The translations under genes were made by a program, and so were the position numbers. Below, in pieces: positions 23,086 to 34,310 of a stretch of DNA of 64,000 bases. Each line of letters opens with the position of its first letter. Position 1 is the first letter of the stretch. Where the stretch lies: positions 4,836,001 to 4,900,000 of the forward strand of contig BSBN01001687.1 in NCBI GenBank assembly GCA_027924645.1, in the 5' to 3' direction. Origin of the DNA: Cunninghamia lanceolata (Eukaryota > Streptophyta > Pinopsida > Cupressales > Cupressaceae). The notes beneath the pieces are model-generated. The model ran no database searches. It saw only the letters and a list, made by a program, of their open reading frames with translations, and was not told where the DNA came from.

Positions 23086-24099
23086 TTATGGTTGTCTGAC
23101 AGGTTTAATATCCTCAGTGTAGATGTGATGGGTACAGATTTTAGGAGGTATGCCTTTCATATCTTGGTATTCCCAGGCAAAAGATGCTGAGTGGGAAACC
23201 AAAAGCTGAATGAGTTTTTCTTCCTGATCTGCTGTCAACCGAGTATTTATATTAAATGTTTTCCCTGGCAGAATCATGACCTGTTTTGTAATTTGATCCA
23301 TAGATGTGGTGGGTCCATACATTGGTGTCATGGCATTGAGAGGACAAGAATGTGGGAGTAACATGTGGAATGTGGCTAAGTCCTTGTAAAAGGTTTCCCC
23401 ACAAGGAATAATGTTGGCAAGGGTACAATGAGAAGAAACAAGAAGTTCTCTTTGAGGATCTTGGGTGAGTTCCATCACATCTTTGTTGATTAGGATGTGA
23501 GTGAAGTCTTCCATTATATCATAGTATACCTCTTCTTCTAATTCTCCCAAATGTTCCTTAATGGTTACCATAGCCAATGAGGCACTGTTGTTCATGTTAT
23601 CTGGTTCATCCACCCATACTCTTCCTGTGTAATGCACTGATGGTTTAGCTGGAGGATACAGAGATATTTTCTTTAAATCTATCCCATTAGAAATGACCAT
23701 ATCTCCAGTTTGACAATCAATAGATGTTGCTGCAGTAGCCAGCCATGGCCTTCCTAAGATCAGAGGATAAGCATTTCTCTGGTTTCTAGGTTCCAGTATT
23801 AAGAAATCCACTAGGAATTCCCATGAATCTATCACAACAGGTACATCAGTGATCACTCCCTTTGGAACAGCTACTGACTGATCAACAAGTTGAAGAATTG
23901 TAGTCATGGACTGGATACCTGACAGAGCTAACTTGTCCATTGTATGAACTGTCATCACATTAATTGCTGCTCCTAAGTCAACTAGAACATTTGAAATTTC
24001 TACCCCTGAGATGAAAACAGTTATGACAGGGTTCCCAGGGTCGCCATATTTTGGGAGGAGAATTTCTCCCATCAATAAATCCATTACTTTTCCTTCCAC
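23086..24099 (-). pseudogene. pol: C protease region
   Basis: The retropepsin-like site reads VLVDLGAAINVM, with Leu in place of the usual Ser or Thr after the catalytic Asp. DLGA is typical of Athila-type proteases, so I treat it as lineage-normal. The flap/second motif region shows PLILGRPWLATA. The downstream part leads to the RT entry with HIYTEDIKPVRQP. Bounded by TAG at 24100-24102 and TAA at 23086-23088. Confidence 0.8.
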
Positions 24100-26262
24100 C
24101 TATATTGTGGAGGGAAAACTTTTCTTTCTACCCTGAGTTTTGATGCAATACTGTTTGATGAATTGATTTAGTTTCGGTACATCTCTGATGGCCTGGAGGA
24201 GAGGAATTTCAATGTTTAGCTGCGTGAGCTCTTGTAAAAGTTCTGATTCCTGATTGGGTTGGATTTGTTTTTGTAAAACCTTTTTCTGGGGAGCATTTTG
24301 TTTAAGTCGTTCTGGGTAGGGTGCTAGTTTTTCCATCTCCGGAGTATCTTTGGAGCTCTTATTAGAATTGCGTTCTAGACTATTCTCCAGAGCTGGCTTT
24401 TTAGGAGGAACTTCGGAGTTGTCTGTGGTTGATTTTTCTAGCACTTTTTTGTTAGTAATCTCCTCTAGGGGTTGATTGGATGGATTTTAAGGTTCCTCAT
24501 CATTGGTTATTTCAACTATAGTTCGAGGAGAAGGTCTTGGGAATGCTTTCCCAGAACGCAGCTAGAGATTATTTGAATATATGGCATTAACTCCAGCTAG
24601 ATTTTCCTGATCTGTCATATAGACAGCTGCTCCCTGTTTATTCCGTGGGTTTGGTATACGCTGAGCTGGTAAAGGTGGTTGACTAACTGGTTCATTTTGC
24701 ATTTGACCCTGTGTGTTGGAGGGTCCAATTAGTAAAGCCTACTGTTGAGGTTGGAAACATCTAGGTTGTCCTTGGTATTGTTGATGGTATCCCTGTTGAG
24801 GACCCCATTGAGGTTGCATGTCTTGTGACCTAAACTGTGGTGGCCATTGTTGATTTCCCCAAGGCTGGTTTTGCCAGTTTTGGTTTTGCCAATTTTGGTT
24901 TTGCCAATCCTGCTGTCCCCAAGGAGGATTATCTTGAGGGCCATACCAAGCTGGATTCCACTGATTATTTCCCCAATTAGTAGGACCCCTGTAAGAAGAT
25001 TGGCTTGGGTACTGATTATAAGGGAAATTTCCACCTTGTTTTTGTCCCACATAGTTCAACTCCTCCTCTATCACAGCATTCTTTTTACTCAATCTTTTCA
25101 AGGCTGGAAGTTGACTACACTGACTGGTAGGATGTTCCCTGTCACAGATTTGACAGATCTCTAATTTGTCCAAGGGGCATTCTCTCAATAGGTTTTTGTT
25201 TCTACACCTAGGACAATAAATGGAAAGCGGTTCAGTTGCTCTACTTTGATCAGTTGTCCTGGTTTTTGATTGAATCCCATCCAAAGTGGTATTTAGTTGG
25301 ACTAGAATATCTGTTTTTAGATTTGCAATTTCCTCCATCAACTGTCCTATCTCATTCTTCCCCTTAAAAGTTTTGGATGACCTTACTCCATCTTGAGTTC
25401 TGGAATAATTCCTACAGAGTTCCTCTATGTCAGGTATTTCCATTTTGTTAATGTTCCCTTTTCCCATTAGGTCCAGTGCCTGTTTTGATTATTTATCCAA
25501 TCCTTTTATAAACAGGGTTCTGGCCAAGGAGTGGTTTACCGGATTGCCATACCTTCTCAAGGCAAAATTAAACCTATCCACATAGCCTTCTAAGGATTCT
25601 TCCTCCCCCTGCCTAATTTTAAATAGTTCTTCATTTTTATTACTAGATCTGCAATAATCTTGGTATTTTTCCAAAAATTCTGTTTCCATTTGATCCCAAG
25701 AATGGATAGAACCTTGGGGTAAACCCATAAACCATCTCATTGCAGAATCTTTCAGGGTTGAAGGGAACAGTTTAAGTTTCTGGTTATCTGATCCATAATC
25801 ATAGGTTTGGCAGACTACTTTGAATTCAAACAAGAATTGATCTGGATCCTCAGAGGAAAGTCCTCTGAAATTTGGTAGATGTGCTGGTGAGATATTCTTC
25901 ATGGGAGCATTGTCTCCAGCAGCCAAAATAATAGGATAAGAGAAGGTTCTTGGGGCCTAATTTTCCTCTTCCTCATGATTATCGTTTTCCATGTTTAATA
26001 ATAGCTCTTCTTCCTGAGGTTCTGAGGAAGTAGGTTCTACCAAAGGATCTACCTCAACTTTTTGTTGTAATTCCTCGATATAATTGGCAAGTGGAATATC
26101 TGTAGGATCGAAGGGATTGTTGTTTTGAAATGTAGGTTCCAAATTAGGATCTAGGTTTCCTTCTTCAACAAGATTTTGTACCACCTCACTGCTTTCCCCT
26201 ATGGTGTGTTGTTGGGGTGTCTGTTTAATATATCTTCCTTTAAGATCTCTAGCTCTAACCAT
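24100..26262 (-). pseudogene. gag: C gag with zinc knuckle, disrupted
   Basis: The frame starts at MVRARDLKGRYIKQ (26262). The capsid-type core is 25926-25489 (LPNFRGLSSEDPDQFLFEF, then MRWFMGLPQGSIHSWDQM). The nucleocapsid part has CPRC and a CQICDREHPTSQC knuckle (CX2CX3HX4C). It is followed by an N/W/Q-rich stretch with repeated NWQNQ units (about 24950-24850), then a charged linker to the protease. Stops at 25957-25959 (TAG), 25489-25491 (TAA) and 24739-24741 (TAG) interrupt one continuous frame shared with protease and RT. Normal role: particle assembly and RNA packaging. Confidence 0.82.
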
Positions 26263-26318
26263 ACAGATCTATTCTAAAAACTGTTTTTAACTCAGTGTCC
26301 CTAATTAACACAAACTAG

Positions 26319-26336
26319 TCCTCGGCAACGGCGCCA
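26319..26336 (-). other. Primer-binding site of C (tRNA-Asp type)
   Basis: Minus strand reads TGGCGCCGTTGCCGAGGA, four bases inside the 5' LTR. This is the Asp-tRNA complement typical of Athila elements, with one change from the form I recall (GGGGA). Confidence 0.88.
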
Positions 26337-26340
26337 AAAA

Positions 26341-27622
26341 TGACGAGCTGTCGCTGTACCTCATCATTTAATTTGTTTTCAGATGTCAAAGAACCAGGGC
26401 TGTGTCCATGGCTATCTGCAACTAGGGATTCTAAGTGACCAGTTTATAGCTAATCCTAAAGCTTAAAAGAATGACTAATCTACCTGCTTGTCGAATAATT
26501 GTAATGAATGCTGTAAAACAGAATAAAACAGGAAATGTACTCAAAGCAAAGAATGATAACATGCATTTATCTACTAAAATAGGAAATACTTTTATAAAAG
26601 AAACTTGAAATAGTAAAACAGAAATACTAGCCTCCTGCCTAATTGGTGAGAGTGGGCCCTTGCTCCGCACCTTTGAGGCTGAAGGCTATTGCACGAAATC
26701 AGCACTAAAGATGATCTAACCAAATTCAATCCAATTCATTCATTTTTATGTTCATGAGAAATGTATGGCTATAACAGAACTGAAATCTCCAAAAATTAGA
26801 ATAATCTTATCATTGTCTCCCTTTTTTTTATTACTGTTTCTGAGAGTATATATAAAAAGAGTGATGATATATCACTGAACTTATCTATCAGTCTTCCTAG
26901 GAGATGACACCATCTCTTATTTGTACTTAACTATCAAACTTATGAAAGATCATCATGCAAGAAAGGTAGACTTGAGTGGAATAGAAGTCCACTCAGAGGT
27001 CTAAGTTTAGATCTTAATACACTTGGGCATCAAAGCCCTGAAAATTAGTTTAATTCATAACTCATGCAAAATCTTTGGAAAGATAAAACTTCAGCAGTTT
27101 AACTAATAGTTGACCCTTCACCACTCAGGAGATGATTTGAGTGAAGTGTGGGGGTATTAGGATTGTTGCTGAAGTGTCTTATTAGTGGCTTAGACTAGAA
27201 CATGCTCTATTTTCGGGAGGCTCCAGAGATCGATGTTCCTGTCTGCAGCTCTGAAGATATTCCAGACACTCGCAGAGCTCCGGAGAGTCATTCCCCAAAT
27301 CTTCAATCTCCAGGTGTCACTGTTCTTTGTCATGGTCTCCGGAGATCATTGAAGACGATCTCTGGAGATGCACAAAACTGCTGTTTCTGATATTTATACC
27401 TGTGGATTCAAAAAGGAAGAGAAATTCTGCATTTTTCCATTAATCCCATGCACATTAGTCACCTAATCAGAAATTCTAATCTCAAGTAATCTATCTTAAT
27501 TAATCACAAAATAAAACAATCTTGCTTAACTAATTTGAGTGCAGACACAAGGAAGATGAACTGAATAGGGAAAAAGAGAGGCAAAAAGGGCATATTTTAT
27601 GAGTGCAATTTGACACTCATCA
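26341..27622 (-). repeat. C 5' LTR (right)
   Basis: 1282 bases, the pair of 15080-16390. TATATATA near 26850 gives a U3 of about 770 bases on the minus strand. CTCCGGAG motifs cluster in U3 (27230-27370). Confidence 0.92.
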
Positions 27623-28286
27623 GAATATACAGTGTAGTCGAATATTAGGTTTACCCACTGATGACATATTGATTAAAAATTGGTGTAGATTACATGAAGA
27701 AGCACATTCAGAAAGGAATTGTGATGCCTGCTTAGACATGATGAAATTAAAAATTAATGAAAGCCTTGAGGTGCTTCTTGAGGTCAAGAACCAAATGAAC
27801 ATCCAAAATGAAGGAACAAATCTGGATAAAGATGAAGGAATAATACATCAAGAGGCATACATCCTTCAGTTTGAAGTGAGACCTGACATTGAGCTGAGAA
27901 ATGAAAATATAAAGCCAAATGGGAGGCTAGCTGTCAATGAACAAGCATCTCCAGCAGAACCAGAGATACACCAGGTTGTATCTTTCCTTTCCACAGTGAA
28001 TACTATTGATTATTATTTTGATTATGGAAATTCAAGAAATAGGACATGCATATGGGTTAATCATGAACATGATGAGCTTCCTCAGTTGCTGATAATCAAA
28101 GATTATTCTGTTAAACACAATGAGTTTAGAATACAAAAATATTTTTCAGAATACAAAGATGAATTTGCTAGGGTTAGAACCACAACTAGTGCCCTAATGC
28201 TCCTGCACAATCTAAGGAAGTATGCAAATATGGGTGTCTTTGGGTCTTTTCCTAGGTTTTATTTACCTTGTAGGGTTTGTATGTAG
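27623..28286 (+). pseudogene. Unknown ORF of element B, 3' part
   Basis: Continues the frame of 14338-15079 after the C insertion and stays open to the stop at 28284-28286. Near its start is WCRLHEEAHSERNCDACLDM, a possible CX2HX4HX4CX2C metal-binding motif reminiscent of, but not matching, gag zinc fingers. The rest is acidic and hydrophilic, with DYYFDYGNSRNRTCIWVNHE and a LLHNLRKYANMGVFGSF end. The first codons of the 27603 open frame belong to the C LTR and are not part of this protein. No enzymatic motif is recognised. This is the only long uninterrupted part of B coding sequence. Confidence 0.6.
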
Positions 28287-29127
28287 TTTGGTAGGATAGT
28301 TGTTTTGTTTCTTTTCTTTGCTTTCTTGTCTTGCTTTTTGTTGTTTGCTTTCTTTGTATAGTGGCTTTGTTTTGTTGTTTTGTTTGGTTGCTTTGTTTCA
28401 GATCATTCAGGCTAATTGTTTGAAATCTATGCGTAACTTGTTGTGACTATCATGAATGTAGAAAGTTGTTTAACTTGTGAAATTTAGTATTCAATAAGAA
28501 TGGGTTGAGTATTCAAGGAATGTTTCTCACAATGACACACCTAAAATCCTTGGGTTTGTTGAACTTACCAGTGTAGATATTAGGTGAAAAATTAGAGGTC
28601 ACCCTTGCTACCATTACAATTCTCAACTTAATTTCAGCAAGTGACCACTCCTTGAATCATGAAGTTACAAATGCAATACCTTATGAAATCTCTATGAAAT
28701 ACAAAAATAAATAAAAAAAATAAACAAAATGGATTATATTGAAAATCTAGATTAAGCCATCTAAGTACCTCTACCAAGGCTATAGACACTCGCTGGCAGT
28801 GGGGCTCTACTTAGGAGAATTGTAACGATAACCTTGTCAAGGCTATGGATGCTCACTGGCAGCAAGGCTCTATCTAGTTGGCTATGAGGGAATGTCCTCA
28901 CCTATGTAGTCTAATATCAGTCACTGGTTTGTTCAATTGATCTTCAAGATGAGGCTTATTAACCACATGCACCCACTTAAACTGAAATGAAAATTCATGC
29001 ACCTTATTGAATATATTGAGTCTCAAGTTGGATAATAATTTGTAGAAAAGATATTTGGAAGTTATGAATTTATTTAATTCAATTTTCTTTAATGGGTTGA
29101 ATTTGATTGTTTTGTTTGGTTGCTAGT
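28287..29127 (+). other. B interior, 3' untranslated segment
   Basis: T/G-rich text (TTTGTTGTTTTGTTTGG repeats, 28290-28400), then A/T-rich sequence to the right LTR. No convincing PPT: the last bases are GGTTGCTAGT. Contains the 63-base repeat listed next. Confidence 0.5.
28774..28899 (+). repeat. 63-base tandem duplication in B
   Basis: CCAAGGCTATAGACACTCGC at 28774 and TCAAGGCTATGGATGCTCAC at 28837, each followed by TGGCAG and GGCTCTA(C/T). Confidence 0.7.
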
Positions 29128-30340
29128 TGTTGTGATGTTCACAACACGCCCCATTTTACTCCTTAGAAAAATGAGGACCCCTGCTGTGGCTTTTTGCTTT
29201 TTGCTTGTGTGTGTCATTTTGCTTGGTGGTAAAGGGAAAAAAGGGGGTTAAAATTGCAAACCTTGTTAAAAATAGAGAAAGAATGCATTTCAGTACCAGT
29301 GCATAGTATGGTTGGATTCCTTGTCAAAATGAGCTAGGGTTGCTTTTTGAACCATGTTAAAATTTGCCATATTTTGCAAGTTATGAGTATTTTGGTAAAA
29401 TGTACAAGGGAAGGGTTTGCTATTTGCACATACAAGTCTCTTTGTATATTGGGTTGCATATACAAGGCCCTTTGTGTGCGAGTTCGCTTGTATACAAAAA
29501 CCTTTGTATATCTCTTTCCATAAACAAAGTCGTTTGTATATGCAAAGGTTATTTTATACTTGGTTGCATGAGTAGTTGGGTTCATATACAAAGTCATTTG
29601 TATGTCTTTTTTGCCTTGTATACATTTGGTAGAGTTTATGCATACATGCAAGGTGGACCCGAGGTAGTTTTAGGTTAAAATGAATTGATGTTTTAAATCT
29701 GCTTTGTATCTTATGTTTGTACATTTGGCAGGTAAAATATACAAGGCACTTCATACATTGTCTGGACCCGAAAGTCTATAAAAAAAGCTTAAGTCCTTGT
29801 ACATTTCTAGCTTTGTATGGACATACATTCAAATGTTTATGCAAGCGCGGACTTGAAAAGTTATTGAATACGGTTAAGTCCTTGCATATTTTGTGTTTTG
29901 TATATTGAGGCTATACAAAGACTTTATACAAGCCGCAGACTTAAAAGAAAGTTGAAATAGTGTTAAATCATTGTACATTCCATGGCTTGTATGTTCCGAA
30001 ACATACATCACTGATATACAAGCCGGACTCCAAAAGGGATTAAGATCGGGTTAAACCAATGTATCATGTCCAGGGAGTTATACAAGTCAAAATATACAAT
30101 GAAACATACATTTCGCAGACCCGAAGGGAGTTATGAAAATTGGTTAATTCCTTGTACATTTTGGACTTGTATATTTAAACATTCAAAGCAAACATACATC
30201 TAAATATACAAGGGGCGAACCTAAAATGGCTATGAAATAATGGAAAGTCCTTGTATATTTCGCGCCTTGTATATCATTACATGCATTATAATACATACAA
30301 CGCAGGATCAAAAAGAAAGTAAAATCTGATTAAATGCTTG

Positions 30341-30420
30341 TGTCATGCCCACATTTCCCATGCGGTCACAACACACAAACACACGTGTCATGTCCACATT
30401 TGCCATGTGGTCATGACACG
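30341..30420. repeat. Terminal palindromic repeats of G
   Basis: Two copies of TGTCATG(C/T)CCACATTT(C/G)CCAT begin at 30341 and 30386. The second continues to GTGGTCATGACA and forms a hairpin (TGTCATG-CCACAT with ATGTGG-CATGACA) around a 5-base loop. Confidence 0.7.
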
Positions 30421-32161
30421 AACTACGAAAAAAATTTCTACCTATCCCTAGGAACCCCCTCGCACGTGTCTGCATGCTCGGTGGCAATACACAAGGACGT
30501 AGACATGTCAACGTAACCGTGATGGTGAAGGCCATCTAGGGGGTATGCGACATGAAGTGTGTCGCTTCTAGGGTTAGACTGTTTCAAATCTGAACCCTAG
30601 TTTCATAGGTGTGAAGAGGAATCTGCCAGCATCGAACCTTAATAGAACTAGATCGAAAAGTGATTTAATAATATGGTAAGATGGCGCATGATTCTAGTGG
30701 AAAGATGGAATGAAATAAATTAAACAATGCATAATTAACCCTAAAAATCTAGTAAAATTTCAGCAGCATAACGCGTTTTCGATAAACGCAAAGTAAAATT
30801 TAAAATAAATCACCCTTAGGGAATTAAGTAAAAATTAATAATAAAATTAAATCAAACCAAAGAATAAATTCAGAAATGATTTAAAATAAATTAATAAAAT
30901 AAAGTTAAATGACACAACATCAAAAAGTCTAAGAAGAAAATTAAGTTCGTTATTAAATACAATTTGGCAATTATATTTAATAACTAACTCGAAATTTAAT
31001 TGAGGGAGGGGGAGAGTTTAAATAACTCTCCCCGTAAAATAATAATAATAAATAAAAAAGGATGAAATTGAAAAGATAAATTTTTGTCAAAATAAATTCC
31101 ATAAACAAGGGAAAGAGAAAAAAAATACCCTTACTCAAAAATTAAATTCAAAACACAAGACAAAAGTCAAATTGCCAAGAATCGACCCATTCCAATCGAA
31201 AATTCAATAAAAAGATAAATAAATATACCAAGAGTTAAATTTAATCAATAAAGGAAAATGAGGTTGTTAAAAGAATAAAAAGAAAGGTTAAAATAAATCA
31301 AAATGCAAGCATAACCTATTCTATACTAGAATCCCCAATTAAGAGCCCAAAATAAAACAAGGAGGAAAAAAAAAAGGTTTTCCATATAAGAATAAAATAA
31401 ACCCTCATAATAAAATATTTTAAAACAATTGAAAAAGCCCTAATTTCCTCTAAACACTAAGTTTTTAAAAGGAAGCCCTAGTTTTATGTTACGTTGTCTC
31501 TCATTTAGAGTTGCCCTAATCTCATTCCTCTTTTCTTTGTTTTCATTTGTTGGTTTTATTTTCTATTTGTAGGTTAGGGTTAGGAGGCCATGGAAAAACT
31601 CTGGAGGTTTGCATCCAAGTGCCAAGAGCTTTCATTGTCTTTTACTAAACTATAAATTTATATAAATATATACTATTCTTTTTAAAGATCGATATGCATA
31701 AACATAAGATGACAATGTGAATTCAAACATGTCGAATAGGGTTTGAAAGAGGGAGGGCCGACGGCGGTGGCGCCACAGGCGGGGCTCGGAGGGAAGGAAT
31801 CCAGTGGAGGGCAGAGAGCACGATGGAGGTGGAGAGTCACGGTGGTGGCAGAGGGGTTTCGTCACTGCTGAACAGACAGGGGTCGTGGGGTAGTATGGAG
31901 GCCGCGGCACGGAGGGCACAACACCGAAGGTGGGGGCGGAGGTGTTAGCGGAGGGCGTGGGGGAGACGGCTGCGGAGGAGTAAGCATGGGGAGCTCAACT
32001 GCGGGTAGAGGTGTTCTGGCAGAGCCACATAGCGGAGGGGATGAGAGCTACAGGCTGCAGAAGGGGAGTAGGGCGGTGGTGTTTGGGTAGGTGTGAGGTG
32101 TGGAAGCCGCAGGGAGCGGTGGGAGTCCAGGTCTATAGGTGCGATGGTGCTAGGAGAATGG

Positions 32162-32233
32162 GGGGTGTGGGGGAGGTAGTGCCTCCAACCACACCCGCGG
32201 GTGTGGGTGGAGGTACCGCCTCCCCCACACCCC
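32162..32233. repeat. 72-base near-perfect palindrome in G
   Basis: GGGGTGTGGGGGAGG at the left pairs with CCTCCCCCACACCCC at the right, and the centre is ACACCCGCGGGTGTGG. Only a few positions in each arm fail to pair. It lies in the GC-rich segment of G. Confidence 0.85.
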
Positions 32234-33994
32234 TCTCGTTATTAGAATTGTGGATTGTGGGAGCAGCCCACGGTCCGTTTTTCTTGTTTTTTTTTGTTTT
32301 TTTAAAAAAAGTTTTTTCTTTTAAACTATCCTAAAACAATTAGTATTAAATCCGAATTCCAAGCATTCCATTTTCAATAGAGGTCATTCTAAATTTTAAT
32401 GCTTAAGGAACAATTTTAACATATATGCATATACGCGATTCTCATAGGTGCCTTTGTATGTTTAAATCTATACTCACTAGCTATCTTCACACAATATTTC
32501 CATAATTACAGAATTCATGCATTTGTTTGATGACAGATAAAATATACAAAGTGCATCCTATATATATATATTTTTGAAACAACATAAGCACAGTATATAG
32601 AAATAAAATGAACAATAACCTTTTTACAAATCATTTCTAGCAATTATAACAGAAATATTACTCTTTGAACCTCTATGCATCAACAATAAATTGATCTTAA
32701 CTTCTAACTTCTTTCTTTTTATTTTTTGTATGCAACAAAAAGTTATCCTACAGCTAAAATGTATTTCTTTTTTTTTTGTATAAACAATACTACTAAATAG
32801 TTAACTCCTGACAGTAGTGTTAAAACAGGAGCCAAATCTTTTTGAATAACTTGCAAAATACATCTTCCCTTTTTCTCTGCACACTAAATGAAATGAAATC
32901 ACATGATAGCTACACTATTATACAATAGAATTTCCTCATGATATTCTTTTGGCAGAATCAAATTACAATGATAGAAAATACAAATACAATTTCTCATGCA
33001 TTCCTCACTCAACCAACTTCACAAAAATAGGAAATAAGCAGCCATAAATTAAATACAAAAAATTTACATATCACTATACATCACATCCTTCTCCATGGCA
33101 ATAAAACTTGCCAAAATAAATATAGTGAGGCCATGATGGCCATGGCTACAACAGCCAAAAGAAAACTACCACTAAATCCACACAAGAAGGCTTTCATCTA
33201 CTCTCTTCCTCCACTTAAAACTTGCAAACCTACATAACAGCAAGAACCACAAAACCAGCCACTTCCAAAAAGCTCTCCTCCCTACTGTAGACCTGCAAGT
33301 GGGTCACCCCCGAGCTAGGGAGGTAGGGATTCACACAGGTGTAACAATCCACAACAAACAAAAAATTAATCACAACACAAATACAACCCATAGGTTTAGT
33401 ACAAAACTCAACCCATAAAAATGAGTTGGTGAGGGTAGGGAATGGACCCCTCAACTTTAAAGGGCTCCCAAATGATAAAATGTCAAGCTCATGGCCTCAA
33501 GACAAATAAAATCTCCAAAACACCACTCTCCACAATATCACAAAAATGACCTCCATGGCACTCTTGCCATTCAATAACCTTCTCAACAAAATAAGATCCC
33601 TCAAGGCTTAAATACATAGTGTGGGAGAGACCTCAAGGAGGTTCCTTTCCCCTACCCATACAAGTTGAGTAGTACCTCCATTGGAGGTGCTCTCACCATA
33701 ACTCCCATCCCAAGAAAACAAAACAATGCAACAACAAAACAACCAAATACTATAACACAACACATTAAATAAGCTAGGGTGAGAAAACAAGTTAAGAGGC
33801 CTACCTTCAAAGCCCTTATAATGGAAGCAAGTTGGTGAAGAGCTCCAAGCCTTCCCAAGCCTTCCAATCCTTCAAGTAATGCCTCTAACTCTCCCAAACT
33901 CCTCAAAAAAAATAGCAATAAGAATAAAATTGAAGAACCCCACACTCCTCAACAAGAGGAGATAATATAGGCCATGAATTTAGCCTTGAGAAAT

Positions 33995-34310
33995 GAGAAG
34001 GTGACACTTGTCACCTTCTCCTTCCTCCTCCCATGCCACTTGCAAGGGAGAGGAAGTGTGAGGATGACAAGTGTCATCCTCTCATTCCCTCTCAATCCTC
34101 ACCTTATCCACTTGTGCTCTCACACATTGTGAGAGGACAAGTGGTGAGGTGGCAATCCCACTCCCATCCTCAAGAGGATAAGGGATGTCATATGGCATCC
34201 TCCTATTCTCTCAAGGAGCCATCTTCCTCCAAGATGTTCTCACACGTGTGTGCGAGTCTTGGGGGAAGCTCCCACACACTTGGGAGTCTTGGAGACCTCC
34301 CAAGTCTTCC
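33995..34310. repeat. Array of consecutive short palindromes in G
   Basis: Successive inverted repeats: 33995-34020 (GAGAAGGTGACA, loop CT, exact complement), 34060-34081 (GAGGATGACA, loop AG), 34108-34144 (CCACTTGT-CTCTCACA arms, loop CAT, one mismatch), 34167-34180 (ATCCTC/GAGGAT), 34183-34200 (GGATG-CATATG-CATCC), 34241-34250 (CACACGTGTG) and 34278-34305 (ACTTGGGAG/CTCCCAAGT). Each has a different stem sequence. Confidence 0.85.

Larger units (their letters stand above)
15080..27622 (-). mobile_element. Element C: Athila-like Ty3/gypsy element with a long third ORF
   Basis: C is 12,543 bases, minus strand, with LTRs 26341-27622 (5') and 15080-16390 (3'), both TGACGAG...CTCATCA in plus orientation, and perfect GAATA TSDs. 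Order on the minus strand: PBS matching tRNA-Asp, gag, protease, RT, RNase H, integrase, a repeat-containing spacer, ORF3, PPT. Lineage evidence is the Asp-type PBS, the DLGA protease motif, the YMDDF RT motif and an ORF after integrase. Gag-pol stays in a single frame throughout and ORF3 in a single frame; damage seen is nonsense codons, not frameshifts. LTRs differ by a few percent by eye and by one 29-base duplication, so the insertion is not very recent. Confidence 0.92.

Noticed and set aside
24729..25164. Frames on both strands over C gag (24729-25052 minus, 24847-25164 plus)
   Set aside because: Shadows of the N/W/Q-rich repeat in the true gag frame.
31650..32334. GC-rich frames of 89 and 107 codons in G
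   Set aside because: Composition-driven; no domain, opposite-strand overlap, and one runs through the 72-base palindrome.
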